Below are positions 55,069 to 63,416 of a DNA stretch of 64,000 bases, piece by piece. The position numbers and the translations under genes are program-made. Source of the DNA: Acaudatibacter sp035532115 (lineage in GTDB: Bacteria > Pseudomonadota > Alphaproteobacteria > Caulobacterales > Caulobacteraceae); contig DATKRO010000088.1 in assembly GCA_035532115.1 (NCBI GenBank), positions 46,363 to 110,362 of the forward strand, given 5' to 3'. The notes under the pieces were generated by a model. It did not search any database and was not told the DNA's origin. It saw only the letters and a program-made list of their open reading frames with translations. Numbering within the stretch: position 1 is the first letter of the stretch; each line of letters starts with the position of its first letter.

Positions 55069-55914
55069 CTACCGCCCGGTGAAGGTCGGCGGCCGCTTTT
55101 CCATGAAGGCCTTCATCCCCTCGGCGGCGTCCTGGCTGCGCAGCAGCGGCAGCAGCTGCAGGAAGACGTGGTGGACGTGATCGCCGAAGGTCTCGCTCAG
55201 CCCCATGCGCATCATCCGCTTGGACGCCTGCACCGCCAGCGGCGCGTTGGCGGCGATCTCGCGCGCCAGCGCCTGCGCCGCGGCCATCAGCTCGTCCTTG
55301 GGCACGGCGCGCGAGGCCAGGCCCAGCTCGACGCATTCGCGGGCGCCAAGGGTGCGGCCGGTGAAGATCAGCTCGGCGGCCTTGGACCAGCCCAGCAGCC
55401 GCGGCAGCAGCCAGGTGCCGCCGCTTTCGGGCACCACGCCGCGCCGGGTGAAGGCCGCCGCCATCTTGGCGTCCTCGGCCATGAGGCGCACGTCGCAGAC
55501 GAGGGCGGTATCCATGCCGTAGCCGGCGGCCGAGCCGTTGAGGGCGCAGATCACCGGCTTGGTCATGTTGAAGAGCACGATCGGCGGCGCATTGCGCAGG
55601 TCGAGGTCGGCCGCGGCGCCGGCGCCGGCGGTGATGGCGCCGCCGCGCGGCCGCGTCGCCTCGGAGAGGTCGAGCCCCGCGCAGAAAGCGCGACCGGTTC
55701 CGGTCAGGATCACCACCCGGACCTCGGGGTCGGCATCGGCCTTCAGCAGCAGTTGCGAGAGCAGGCCCAGCATCGGCCCGGAAATGGTGTTCATCCGCTC
55801 GGGCCGGTTGAGCATGATGGTCGCCACCTGCCCGGCGAGGGCGTAGAGGACTTCGGGCTCCTCGGGGGCGGCCCCGGCGGCGGACGGGAAGGCGGACTGG
55901 ACGGCGCTGGCCAT
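55069..55914 (-). CDS. Enoyl-CoA hydratase/isomerase family protein
   Basis: A 281-aa crotonase-fold enzyme. The oxyanion-hole segments are RAFCAGLDLSE and NGSAAGYGMD. FTRRGVVPESGGTWLLPRLLGWSKAAEL carries the catalytic Glu region (PESG), and GLASRAVPKDEL follows. It hydrates or isomerises enoyl-CoA. The ATG at 55914 gives an Ala-rich N-terminal extension of about 20 residues before the conserved core. It is divergent from the DUF35-thiolase operon (129 bp), a natural partner in beta-oxidation. Confidence 0.92.
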   Translation of the reverse strand: MASAVQSAFPSAAGAAPEEPEVLYALAGQVATIMLNRPERMNTISGPMLGLLSQLLLKADADPEVRVVILTGTGRAFCAGLDLSEATRPRGGAITAGAGAAADLDLRNAPPIVLFNMTKPVICALNGSAAGYGMDTALVCDVRLMAEDAKMAAAFTRRGVVPESGGTWLLPRLLGWSKAAELIFTGRTLGARECVELGLASRAVPKDELMAAAQALAREIAANAPLAVQASKRMMRMGLSETFGDHVHHVFLQLLPLLRSQDAAEGMKAFMEKRPPTFTGR

Positions 55915-56043
55915 ATGGGCTCTCTTGGTTCGCGGGTTCGGCTCGCCGCAACGGGCCGGACAAAGCCGGCCGTTGTCAATCCCGGCCCGAGGTATAGGTT
56001 ACCGGCGATAAGCCAGCATAGTCCGTCCCAGACGAGAGCGCCC

Positions 56044-56499
56044 ATGACCGAGACCCGGAACGCCGAGACCCAGAGCGCCCAGAGCCAGAGCGCCAGGCCC
56101 CTGCCCGCCGCGCCATTCCTGAAGATCCCCGAGGAAGGCTCGCCGTATCTGGAGGGCTTCAGGTGCGCCAAGTGCGCCGAGGTCTTCCTGGCCGACCACC
56201 CCGCCTGCGCCGCCTGCCGCGCCCGCGGCTCGCTGAAGCCCTATCGTCTCGCCGACACCGGCAAGCTCTACAACTTCACCGTCGTGCACCGCAACTTCCC
56301 CGGCGTCGCGGTGCCGTTCATCTCCGCCATCGTCGATCTCGACGGCGGCGGCTCGGTGAAGGGCAATCTGGTGGACATCGTCCCCAGTCCCGAGGCGCTG
56401 AAGTTCGACATGCCCGTCAAGGTCGTCTACCGCGACGCCGGCAGGAAGGATAAGGACGGACATTCCTACCTCGCCTATTTCTTTACGCCCGCGGCCTGA
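56044..56499 (+). CDS. Zn-ribbon/OB-fold (DUF35) acyl-CoA-binding protein
   Basis: A 151-aa protein with a Q/S/A-rich N-terminus, a rubredoxin-like zinc ribbon (CAKC ... CAAC) and an OB fold (KLYNFTVVHRNFPGVAVPFISAIVDLDGGG). DUF35 proteins form complexes with thiolases, such as the Ltp2 aldolase pair or archaeal HMG-CoA synthase, and help channel acyl-CoA. The thiolase gene follows by 12 bp, which supports a complex. Confidence 0.92.
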   Translation: MTETRNAETQSAQSQSARPLPAAPFLKIPEEGSPYLEGFRCAKCAEVFLADHPACAACRARGSLKPYRLADTGKLYNFTVVHRNFPGVAVPFISAIVDLDGGGSVKGNLVDIVPSPEALKFDMPVKVVYRDAGRKDKDGHSYLAYFFTPAA

Positions 56500-56511
56500 A
56501 GGAGGCTCGTC

Positions 56512-57654
56512 ATGACCGAAGTCTACGTCGTCGGAACCGACATGATCCGGTTCGGACGCTTCGCCGATCGCTCCGTGCCGGAGCTGGGCGCCCAGGCCGC
56601 GCTGATGGCCCTGGACGACGCCGGGCTCGGCATCGACGACATGCAGGCCCTCTATTGCGGCAATCTCGGCGAGGCCGGCGCCATGGTCGGCCAGCGGGTG
56701 CTGCGCGAGATCGGTCAGACCGGCATCCCGGTGGTCAACTGCGCCAACGCCTGCGCCACCGGCGCGACGGCGTTCCGCGAGGGCTACATGGCCATCAAGG
56801 CCGGCGTCTACGACGTGGTGCTGGCGGTCGGCGTCGAGCAGATGGGCAAGGGCCTCCTGGGCGGCGCCGGCGGCGGCAATGGCATCTCCACCGAGGGCCT
56901 GCTGGGCTCGGGCACCATGCCCTCGGTGTTCGCCCACGTCGGCATGGAGCACACCCGCAACTACGGCACCACCTTCGAGCAGTTCGCCAAGGTGTCGGTG
57001 AAGAACCACCACCATTCCACCTTGAACCCCAAGGCCATGTACCAGGTGGAGACGCCGCTGCAGGAGGTGATGGGCGCGGAGATGATCTCCTATCCCAACA
57101 CCAAGCTGATGTGCTCGGTGAACGTCGATGGCTCGGCCGCCGCGGTGCTCGCCTCCGAGAGCGCGGCCAGGCGCCTTGGCCTGATGGGCCGGGCGGTGCG
57201 GGTGCGCGCCTCGGCCATGACCAGCGACCCCTATACGCCGCGCAACCTCGTCATGCCCGACTTCAACGCCGTCACCCGCATGGCCGCCAAGGCCGCCTAC
57301 GAGAGCGCCGGCCTCGGCCCCGAGGACGTCGACCTGGTGGAGCTGCACGACTGCTTCGCCACCGCCGAGCTGGTGCACTACGAGAACCTCGGCCTCTGCG
57401 CCGACGGCGAGGCCGGGCGGATGATCGACGAGGGCGAGACGGCGCTGGGCGGGCGCATCCCGGTCAACGTCTCCGGCGGCCTGCTCTCCAAGGGCCATCC
57501 CCTCGGCGCCACCGGCATCGCCAACATCTACGAGATCACCACCCACCTGCGCGGCGAGGCCGGCAAGCGCCAGGTCGAAGGCGCGAAGATCGGCTTGACT
57601 CACGTGGTCGGGATGGGGTCGGCTTGCGCCATCCACGTCCTGGAGAAGGCGTGA
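56512..57654 (+). CDS. Thiolase family protein (SCP2-thiolase/Ltp-like)
   Basis: A 380-aa thiolase-superfamily enzyme with the nucleophile-Cys region NCANACATGATAFREG, the HDCF motif (VELHDCFATAELVHYENLGL) and the C-terminal GGLLSKGHPLGATG. These resemble sterol-carrier-protein thiolases and the Ltp aldolases that act with DUF35 partners. It cleaves or retro-aldol-cleaves a 3-oxo- or 3-hydroxyacyl-CoA, substrate unknown. GGAGG lies 8 bp before the ATG. Confidence 0.92.
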   Translation: MTEVYVVGTDMIRFGRFADRSVPELGAQAALMALDDAGLGIDDMQALYCGNLGEAGAMVGQRVLREIGQTGIPVVNCANACATGATAFREGYMAIKAGVYDVVLAVGVEQMGKGLLGGAGGGNGISTEGLLGSGTMPSVFAHVGMEHTRNYGTTFEQFAKVSVKNHHHSTLNPKAMYQVETPLQEVMGAEMISYPNTKLMCSVNVDGSAAAVLASESAARRLGLMGRAVRVRASAMTSDPYTPRNLVMPDFNAVTRMAAKAAYESAGLGPEDVDLVELHDCFATAELVHYENLGLCADGEAGRMIDEGETALGGRIPVNVSGGLLSKGHPLGATGIANIYEITTHLRGEAGKRQVEGAKIGLTHVVGMGSACAIHVLEKA

Positions 57655-57706
57655 ATTGGGCTCTGGCGGCGCGCCCTGGCGCGCCATGCAAGCGAACGGA
57701 GACGGT

Positions 57707-58579
57707 TTGAGCGAGCTTGACTACGTGGCGCCTTCGAGCGTCGACGACGCCGTGCGCGCCCTGGCCGGAGCGCCGGGCGCCAAGGTGCTCGGCGGCGGCA
57801 CCGACCTCATCGTGCAGATGCGCGCCGGCCGCGCCAGGCCGGCGCTGATCGTCGATCTGAAGCGGATCCCCGGCGCCATCGGCGTGCGCCGCGCCGCCGA
57901 CGGCGGCTTCGTCATCGGCGCGGCGACGCCCGGCGCCGTGGTCGGCGAGGATACGGCCCTCGCCCGCGCGTGGCCGGGCGTGGTGGAGGCCGCCAACCTG
58001 ATCGGCTCGACCCAGATCCAGGGACGCGCCTCGCTGGGCGGCAATCTCTGCAACGCCTCGCCCGCGGCCGACAGCGTGCCGGCCCTGGTCGCCGCGCGCG
58101 CGCTCTGCGTCGTCGCCGGGCCGGGCGGCCGGCGCGAGGTCGCGGTGGAGGCGATCCAGACCGGGCCGGGCCGCACCTCGCTGGCGCCGGACGAGTTCGT
58201 GCTGGAGTTCCGCCTGCCGCCGCGGCCGGCGCGCGCCGGCGACGCCTACCTGAGGCTGATCCCGCGCACCGAGATGGACATCGCCGTGGTCGGCGCAGGC
58301 GTCAGCCTCGCCCTCGACGGCGCCGGCCGGATCGCCGCGGCGCACGTCGCCCTGGGCGCCGTCGCCCCCACCGTGCTGCTGGTCGCCGAGGCCGGCGAGG
58401 CGCTGGTCGGGTCGAGCCTCGACGAGGCCGCCCTGGCGCGGCTCGAGCAGGCGGCGCAGCGCGCCTGCACCCCCATCGACGACAAGCGCGGCACCGCAGC
58501 CTACCGCACCCGCATCGCCGGCGTGCTCGCCCGCAGGGCCGCCAACATCGCCTTCAGCCGAGCCAGCAGCCCCTCATGA
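57707..58579 (+). CDS. Molybdenum hydroxylase FAD-binding (medium) subunit
   Basis: A 290-aa FAD-binding subunit of the xanthine oxidase/CoxM family. The two FAD motifs are AKVLGGGTDLIVQMRAG and TQIQGRASLGGNLCNASPAAD. The TTG start at 57707 (LSELDYVAP) has GGAG 5 bp upstream; ATG 57686 has no ribosome site and is the alternative. It carries electrons from the Fe-S subunit to an acceptor. Its stop overlaps the small-subunit ATG (ATGA). First gene of the M-S-L set. Confidence 0.92.
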   Translation: MSELDYVAPSSVDDAVRALAGAPGAKVLGGGTDLIVQMRAGRARPALIVDLKRIPGAIGVRRAADGGFVIGAATPGAVVGEDTALARAWPGVVEAANLIGSTQIQGRASLGGNLCNASPAADSVPALVAARALCVVAGPGGRREVAVEAIQTGPGRTSLAPDEFVLEFRLPPRPARAGDAYLRLIPRTEMDIAVVGAGVSLALDGAGRIAAAHVALGAVAPTVLLVAEAGEALVGSSLDEAALARLEQAAQRACTPIDDKRGTAAYRTRIAGVLARRAANIAFSRASSPS

Positions 58580-59064
58580 GCAAGACGCACGTCACCACCA
58601 CCGTCAACGGCGATCCGGCCGAGTTCCTCACCGATCCGGGGACCACGCTGCTGGACGCGCTGCGCGACGAACTGGGCCTCACCGGTTCCAAGGAGGGCTG
58701 CGGCTCGGGCGACTGCGGCGCCTGCAGCGTCATCGTCGACGGGCGTCTGGTCTGCGCCTGCCTGATGCTGGCGCCCGAGGCCGAGGGCCGGCGCATCGAG
58801 ACCATCGAGGGCATGGCCCAGGGCAACATCCTGCACCCCCTGCAGCAGAAGTTCCTGGAACACGCGGCGCTGCAGTGCGGCTTCTGCACCCCTGGCCTGC
58901 TGGTCGCCGCCAAGGCGCTGCTCGACGCCAATCCCGATCCCACCGAGAGCGAGACGCGCTACTGGCTGGCCGGCAACCTCTGCCGCTGCACCGGCTACGA
59001 CAAGGTCATCCGCGCCGTGCTCGACGCGGCCGCCGAACTGAGACAGGAACGCAGAGCCTCATGA
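58576..59064 (+). CDS. Molybdenum hydroxylase 2Fe-2S (small) subunit
   Basis: A 162-aa protein with both [2Fe-2S] clusters. The plant-ferredoxin type is EGCGSGDCGACSVIVDGRLVCAC. The alpha-helical type is CGFCTPG and CRCTG. It passes electrons from the molybdenum centre to the FAD subunit. Directly follows the medium-subunit gene by ATGA overlap. A copy of the dispersed repeat separates it from the large-subunit gene 208 bp downstream. Confidence 0.95.
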   Translation: MSKTHVTTTVNGDPAEFLTDPGTTLLDALRDELGLTGSKEGCGSGDCGACSVIVDGRLVCACLMLAPEAEGRRIETIEGMAQGNILHPLQQKFLEHAALQCGFCTPGLLVAAKALLDANPDPTESETRYWLAGNLCRCTGYDKVIRAVLDAAAELRQERRAS

Positions 59065-59094
59065 TCGGCGCGTTCGTCCCGCTCCCCCACGATC

Positions 59095-59216
59095 CCGTCA
59101 CCCCGGCCAAGCGAAGCGCGAGCCGGGGCCGGATGGGCCGCGGCCGAGCTGGAATACATCTGGGATGCGCCGCCGCCGGCCCCGGCTCGGCCTTACAGGC
59201 CGTCCGGGGTGACGGC
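59095..59216. repeat. Palindrome-ended intergenic repeat, copy C
   Basis: Starts CCGTCACCCCGGCC and ends GGCCGTCCGGGGTGACGG, nearly perfect inverted ends. The interior matches copy A over most of its length (AAGCGAAGCGCGAGCCGGGG, CCGAGCTGGAA). It lies inside the M-S-L operon between the small and large subunit genes. Confidence 0.85.
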
Positions 59217-59278
59217 GCTGGGGGGAACGCCCCGCAGCAGTCCAAAACCACGAACCTCGCGATCAGGAGCAGATGGCA

Positions 59279-61567
59279 ATGAGTGAAGTCCTCGATCGTC
59301 CGCAGACGGAAGAACCCGCCCTCAAGGTGGTCGGCACCCGGCCGATCCGGCCCGACGGCTTCGACAAGGTGACCGGCCGCGCCGCCTTCGGCGCCGACTT
59401 CGTCATGCCGGGCATGCTCACCGGCCGCGTCAAGCGCAGCCCGCACGCCCACGCCCGCATCCTTTCCATCGACACCCGCGCCGCGCGCGCCCTGGCCGGC
59501 GTCAAGGCCGTCGTCACCCGCGACGACTTCCCCGATCTCGCCTCGGAGATGCACGAGGGCGGCGAAGCGGCCTCGAACCTGCGCGACCTGGCCATGAACG
59601 TCATGGCCCGCGACAAGGCCCTCTACCACGGCCATGCCGTGGCCGCCGTCGCCGCGGTCTCGCCCGCCATCGCCGAGGCGGCGCTGGAGCTGATCGAGGT
59701 GACCTACGAGCCGCTGCCCCACGTCATCGACGTCGAGGCGGCGATGGCGCCCGATGCGCCGCTGCTGCACGCCCACATCTTCACCGAAGGTCTGGAGGCG
59801 CGGCCGGCGAGCCCCTCCAACATCGCCCGGCGCCACCTCTTCGCCCGCGGCGACGTCGATGCGGCGCTCGCCGAGGCCGAGGTGCGCGTCGAGGGCCGCT
59901 ACACCACCAAGGCCACCCACCAGGGCTATATCGAGCCGCACGCCTGCGTCGCCTCGATGTCGCCGGACGGCCAGTGCCAGGTGTGGTGCTCCAGCCAGGG
60001 CGCCTTCATGGTGCGCACCTACTGCGCCAAGGTGCTGGGCCTGGAGATCTCCGACGTGCGGGTGACGCCGGCCGAGATCGGCGGCGGCTTCGGCGGCAAG
60101 ACCACCGTCTATCTGGAGCCGCTGGCCCTGGCGCTGTCGCGCGCCTCCGGCGCCCCGGTGAAGATGGTGATGAGCCGCGAGGAGGTGTTCCGCGCCACCG
60201 GCCCCACCTCCGGCGCCGTCGTCGAGGTCAGGCTCGGCGCCCGCCGCGACGGGACCATCACCGCCATGGACGTGGAGCTGAAGTACCAGGCCGGCGCCTT
60301 CCCCGGCTCGCCCGTCGGGGCCGGCTGCATGACGGCGCTCGCCTGCTACGACGCCCCCAACTTCCGCATCGTCGGCTGGGACGTGGTCACCAACAGCCCC
60401 AAGGTCGCCGCCTACCGCGCCCCCGGCGCGCCGATCTCGGCCTTCGGCGTCGAGAGCGCCATCGACGAGCTGGCCGCCAGGCTGGGCATGGACCCGATCG
60501 CGCTGCGCCAGCAGAACGGCGCCCGCAACGGCGTCAAGGCCGCCTATGGCCCGACCTTCCAGAACATCGGCTATCTGGAGACGCTGGCGGCGCTGAAGGC
60601 CCACCCGCACATGCAGGCGCCGCTCGGCCCCAACCAGGGCCGCGGCGTCGCGGTGGGCTTCTGGTTCAACGTCGGCGGTGAATCCACCGCGGCGATCCAC
60701 ATCGGCGAGGACGGCTCGGCCACCGTGGTCACCGGCAATCCCGACATCGGCGGCTCGCGCGCCTCGATGGCGATCATGGCGGCCGAGACCCTGGGCGTGC
60801 CGGTCGAGCAGGTCCGGCCCATCGTCGCCGACACCGCATCGATCGGCTACTCCATGCTGACCGGCGGCAGCCGCACCACCTTCGCCACCGGCCTCGCGGT
60901 AATCCGCGCCGCCGAGAAGGTGATCGACGAGCTGAAGCGCCGCGCCGCGGTGCTCTGGAGCGTCGATGCCGACAAGGTCGGCTGGAAGTCCGGCGCGGCC
61001 GTCTGCCTCGACCCCGCCAAGGAGGTCGCGCCCCTGACCCTGGCCAGGCTCGCCGGCCAGTCGGCGCGCACCGGCGGTCCGATCTCGGCCGAGGTGTCGC
61101 TGAACGCCCAGGGCGCGGGACCGGGCTTCGGCGCGCACCTGTGCGACGTCGAGGTGGATCCCGAGACCGGCCAGGTGACCATCCTGCGCTATGTCGTCGC
61201 CCAGGACGTCGGCCGGGCGATCCATCCGGCCTATGTCGAGGGCCAGATGCAGGGCGGCGCGGCCCAGGGCATCGGCTGGGCGCTCAACGAGGAATACGTC
61301 TTCGACGCCGACGGGGTCATGGAGAACCCGGGCTTCCTCGACTACCGCATGCCGGTGGCCTCCGACCTGCCGATGATCGACACGGTGATCGTCGAGGTCC
61401 CCAACCCGCGCCATCCCTATGGCGCCAAGGGCGTCGGCGAGGTGCCGATCGTGCCGCCGCTGGCCGCCGTCGCCAACGCCGTCAGCGCCGCCATCGGCGT
61501 GCGCATGCGCCACCTGCCGCTCTCGCCCCCGAAGATCCGCGCCGCGGTGGACGCCAGGGCCGGCTAG
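59279..61567 (+). CDS. Molybdenum hydroxylase molybdopterin-binding (large) subunit
   Basis: A 762-aa xanthine-oxidase-family large subunit starting MSEVLDRPQTEE; AGGAG fits ATG 59279 better than ATG 59273. It shows GGGFGGKT (Mo-cofactor region), AAYRAPGAPISAFGVESAIDELA and the C-terminal catalytic Glu in YGAKGVGEVP. The active-site loop AYRAPGAP is not the AYxCSFR of CO dehydrogenase or the AYRGAGR of form II, so it should hydroxylate an organic (N-heterocyclic, aldehyde or CoA-activated aromatic/alicyclic) substrate using water. The substrate is unknown. Confidence 0.93.
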   Translation: MSEVLDRPQTEEPALKVVGTRPIRPDGFDKVTGRAAFGADFVMPGMLTGRVKRSPHAHARILSIDTRAARALAGVKAVVTRDDFPDLASEMHEGGEAASNLRDLAMNVMARDKALYHGHAVAAVAAVSPAIAEAALELIEVTYEPLPHVIDVEAAMAPDAPLLHAHIFTEGLEARPASPSNIARRHLFARGDVDAALAEAEVRVEGRYTTKATHQGYIEPHACVASMSPDGQCQVWCSSQGAFMVRTYCAKVLGLEISDVRVTPAEIGGGFGGKTTVYLEPLALALSRASGAPVKMVMSREEVFRATGPTSGAVVEVRLGARRDGTITAMDVELKYQAGAFPGSPVGAGCMTALACYDAPNFRIVGWDVVTNSPKVAAYRAPGAPISAFGVESAIDELAARLGMDPIALRQQNGARNGVKAAYGPTFQNIGYLETLAALKAHPHMQAPLGPNQGRGVAVGFWFNVGGESTAAIHIGEDGSATVVTGNPDIGGSRASMAIMAAETLGVPVEQVRPIVADTASIGYSMLTGGSRTTFATGLAVIRAAEKVIDELKRRAAVLWSVDADKVGWKSGAAVCLDPAKEVAPLTLARLAGQSARTGGPISAEVSLNAQGAGPGFGAHLCDVEVDPETGQVTILRYVVAQDVGRAIHPAYVEGQMQGGAAQGIGWALNEEYVFDADGVMENPGFLDYRMPVASDLPMIDTVIVEVPNPRHPYGAKGVGEVPIVPPLAAVANAVSAAIGVRMRHLPLSPPKIRAAVDARAG

Positions 61568-61578
61568 GCCATGGCGTC

Positions 61579-61827
61579 GTGGCCCATCTCACCTTCGCCG
61601 GCGGCGATTGCCAGAGCTTCACCGGCGGCCTCGGCGAACTCGAGGTGGCCGCCACCTCGGTGCGCGCCCTGATCCACGAACTCGAGGCCCGCTTCCCCGG
61701 CCTCGGCGACCACGTCGACCGGCGCATGGCCATCGCCATCGACGGCGAGATCCACCAGGACGCCTGGTCCGCCGTCATCGGCCCCAGGAGCGAGGTCTAC
61801 ATCATCCCCAGGATCGGTGGGGGGTGA
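61579..61827 (+). CDS. MoaD/ThiS family sulfur-carrier-like protein
   Basis: An 82-aa ubiquitin-fold protein from GTG 61579. It begins with a short strand (VAHLTFAGG), has the helix VRALIHELEARFPGLGDHV, and ends IIPRIGGG with the C-terminal Gly-Gly used for adenylation and thiocarboxylation. It starts 12 bp after the hydroxylase large-subunit stop. It may supply sulfur for molybdopterin or the terminal Mo=S ligand, or be a modifier. No other moa gene is in the window. The ribosome site is weak, so coupling to the upstream gene is likely. Confidence 0.8.
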   Translation: MAHLTFAGGDCQSFTGGLGELEVAATSVRALIHELEARFPGLGDHVDRRMAIAIDGEIHQDAWSAVIGPRSEVYIIPRIGGG

Positions 61828-61973
61828 GGCTCTGCTCGCTTCGCCCGCCGGGGGAGACCATCCCCGAAGGGTCGCGGGGGACCGCCGCCGCGCCGCGCGA
61901 AATAACCGAGAGCGTGTCGGAAGGCTCGCCCGTCGGTTCGTCCTCGGAGCACGAACAACCGGAGTGAGCGCCA

Positions 61974-62045
61974 ATGCAGACGATCGTCGGCGCTACCCAT
62001 GTCCCGCCGGACGGCATCCTTCAGTCGCGTGGAATCTCCCGATGA
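61974..62045 (+). CDS. Possible 23-codon leader peptide before the GST gene
   Basis: ATG 61974 follows GGAG by 9 bp and opens a 23-residue frame (MQTIVGATHVPPDG...) whose TGA overlaps the GST start as ATGA. The GST gene itself lacks a clear ribosome site, so the leader could couple its translation. I know of no homologue, and it may be chance. The rest of 61828-61973 shows nothing coding. Confidence 0.3.
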   Translation: MQTIVGATHVPPDGILQSRGISR

Positions 62046-62692
62046 CTCCCACCATCACCGCCTTCAGCCAGTCGCCCGATCGCGGCAGGGGCCTGGCGCG
62101 CGACATGCGCGTCCGCTGGGCGCTCGAAGAAGTGGGCCGGCCCTACGACGTTCGTCTCGTGTCGTTCGGGGAGATGAAGGAGGCGGCGCACCGGGCGCTG
62201 CATCCGTTCGGGCAGATTCCGACCTACCAGGAGGGCGATCTCGTGCTGTTCGAGTCCGGGGCCATCGTCTTCCACATCGCCGAACGCCATGCGGGCCTGC
62301 TGCCGGACGATGCGAACGCCCGGGCGCGGGCGATCGCGTGGATGTTCTGCGCCCTCAATACGGTGGAGCCGCCGCTCGTCGGTCGCGAGATCGCCATGCG
62401 CGAGGAGCGCGACAAGCCCTGGTACGAGCAGCGCCTTCGCATGGTCGAGGATTGCGCCCGCAAGCCGTTGGGTGAGCTCTCCAGCCGCCTCGGCGATGCG
62501 CAATGGCTCGACGGCGCCTTCGGCGCCGGCGATCTTCTGATGGCGGCGGTGCTGTTCAGGTCGAAGGGGTCGGGAATACTGGACGAGTTTCCGAACCTTG
62601 CGGCCTATGTCGCCCGCGGCGAAGCGCGTCCCGCCTTCCAACGGGCTTTCGCTGCGCAACTGGCGGTCTTCACCGCCGCGTCGAGCGGCTGA
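62042..62692 (+). CDS. Glutathione S-transferase family protein
   Basis: A 216-aa GST. The thioredoxin-like N-domain (about 1-80) has MRVRWALEEVG, HPFGQIPTYQEGD with the cis-Pro, and LFESGAIVFHIAE with the glutathione-binding Glu-Ser. The helical C-domain (about 90-210) ends in ARPAFQRAF. It conjugates or isomerises electrophilic substrates, and could detoxify intermediates of the upstream oxidative pathway. Confidence 0.92.
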   Translation: MTPTITAFSQSPDRGRGLARDMRVRWALEEVGRPYDVRLVSFGEMKEAAHRALHPFGQIPTYQEGDLVLFESGAIVFHIAERHAGLLPDDANARARAIAWMFCALNTVEPPLVGREIAMREERDKPWYEQRLRMVEDCARKPLGELSSRLGDAQWLDGAFGAGDLLMAAVLFRSKGSGILDEFPNLAAYVARGEARPAFQRAFAAQLAVFTAASSG

Positions 62693-62746
62693 CCGAGGCC
62701 GCTCTGGCGGTCGAGGGGCCCCAGGACGGCGAAAGACGCCCGGCTT

Positions 62747-62935
62747 TCACTGAGATCGCGATTCTACCTTCGATTTGCGGCTGCTTCGCCCCAGGCGCGG
62801 CTCTGTCCCGGTCCGTAACCGCTGAATGTTGGCGCGGTGGCGCACAATGACGTAGACGCCGCCCGCAATCACCAATAGCCGATAGGGTAGCGGTTGCTGC
62901 AAACCGCAGATGAGGGCGATCGCTGCCTGCCCGCC
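62747..62935 (-). pseudogene. plsY: C-terminal remnant of glycerol-3-phosphate acyltransferase PlsY
   Basis: On the minus strand the frame reads LPYRLLVIAGGVYVIVRHRA and then NIQRLRTGTEPRLGR before a basic tail and stop. The HRANIxRLxxGTEPRLG pattern following a hydrophobic segment is the characteristic C-terminus of PlsY. The preceding ~150 residues of the enzyme are not present upstream, so only the last quarter at most remains. The functional plsY must be elsewhere. Confidence 0.65.
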
Positions 62936-63033
62936 GAGAGGGGGTGAGCAATTACGGGCCTTCAAGAGCCACCTAACTATCCCCCTCCAACACATTTTAC
63001 CGGCCTGAGATTGCGCGCGGTTGGTGGCATGGA

Positions 63034-63237
63034 ATGAGGCTGCCCGGCTCTTTCATCCCAGGTGTGCTCACCGCCGGGACATTCTATCAGCATGGAGAGT
63101 TCACGTTCTGGGATGTGCACGATCCAGATAAGACTATCGTAATAACACTCCACGACGAGACCTACGGTAGGCTGGTTGTCGAGGTGCAAAACCCAGAAGC
63201 AGCAATATCTGATATTTCTACCGCACTTAAGAGCTGA
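63034..63237 (+). CDS. Small conserved hypothetical protein
   Basis: 67 aa, from ATG 63034. FIPGVLTAGTFYQHGEFTFW followed by DVHDPDKTIVITLHDETYGRLVVEVQNPEAA looks like a compact beta-rich domain that I believe recurs as a conserved hypothetical in bacteria. It has no known function. The base composition is markedly less GC-rich than its neighbours, suggesting recent acquisition. The N-terminus may be truncated. No strong ribosome site is visible. The following 180 bp (63238-63416) hold nothing I can identify. Confidence 0.55.
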   Translation: MRLPGSFIPGVLTAGTFYQHGEFTFWDVHDPDKTIVITLHDETYGRLVVEVQNPEAAISDISTALKS

Positions 63238-63416
63238 ATCTGCTCACGCAAAACTTCCGCCGTCTGGAGTCCTCGCCAAAACCGCCGATAGCCATACGGA
63301 ACGACTTTGAAACGGGTGCCGGCGCTCACACGAGGGATGGAGGCGTCATAGGCTGCGTCGTGACTAAACCGCTAGAGGCGATCAGCGGCAGAGTAAGACG
63401 TCGCTGGAAAGGCCCT

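Noticed and set aside
57707..61567. CO dehydrogenase (coxMSL)
   Set aside because: Subunit order fits, but the large-subunit active-site loop is AYRAPGAP, not AYxCSFR (form I) or AYRGAGR (form II). A general molybdenum hydroxylase is the safer call.
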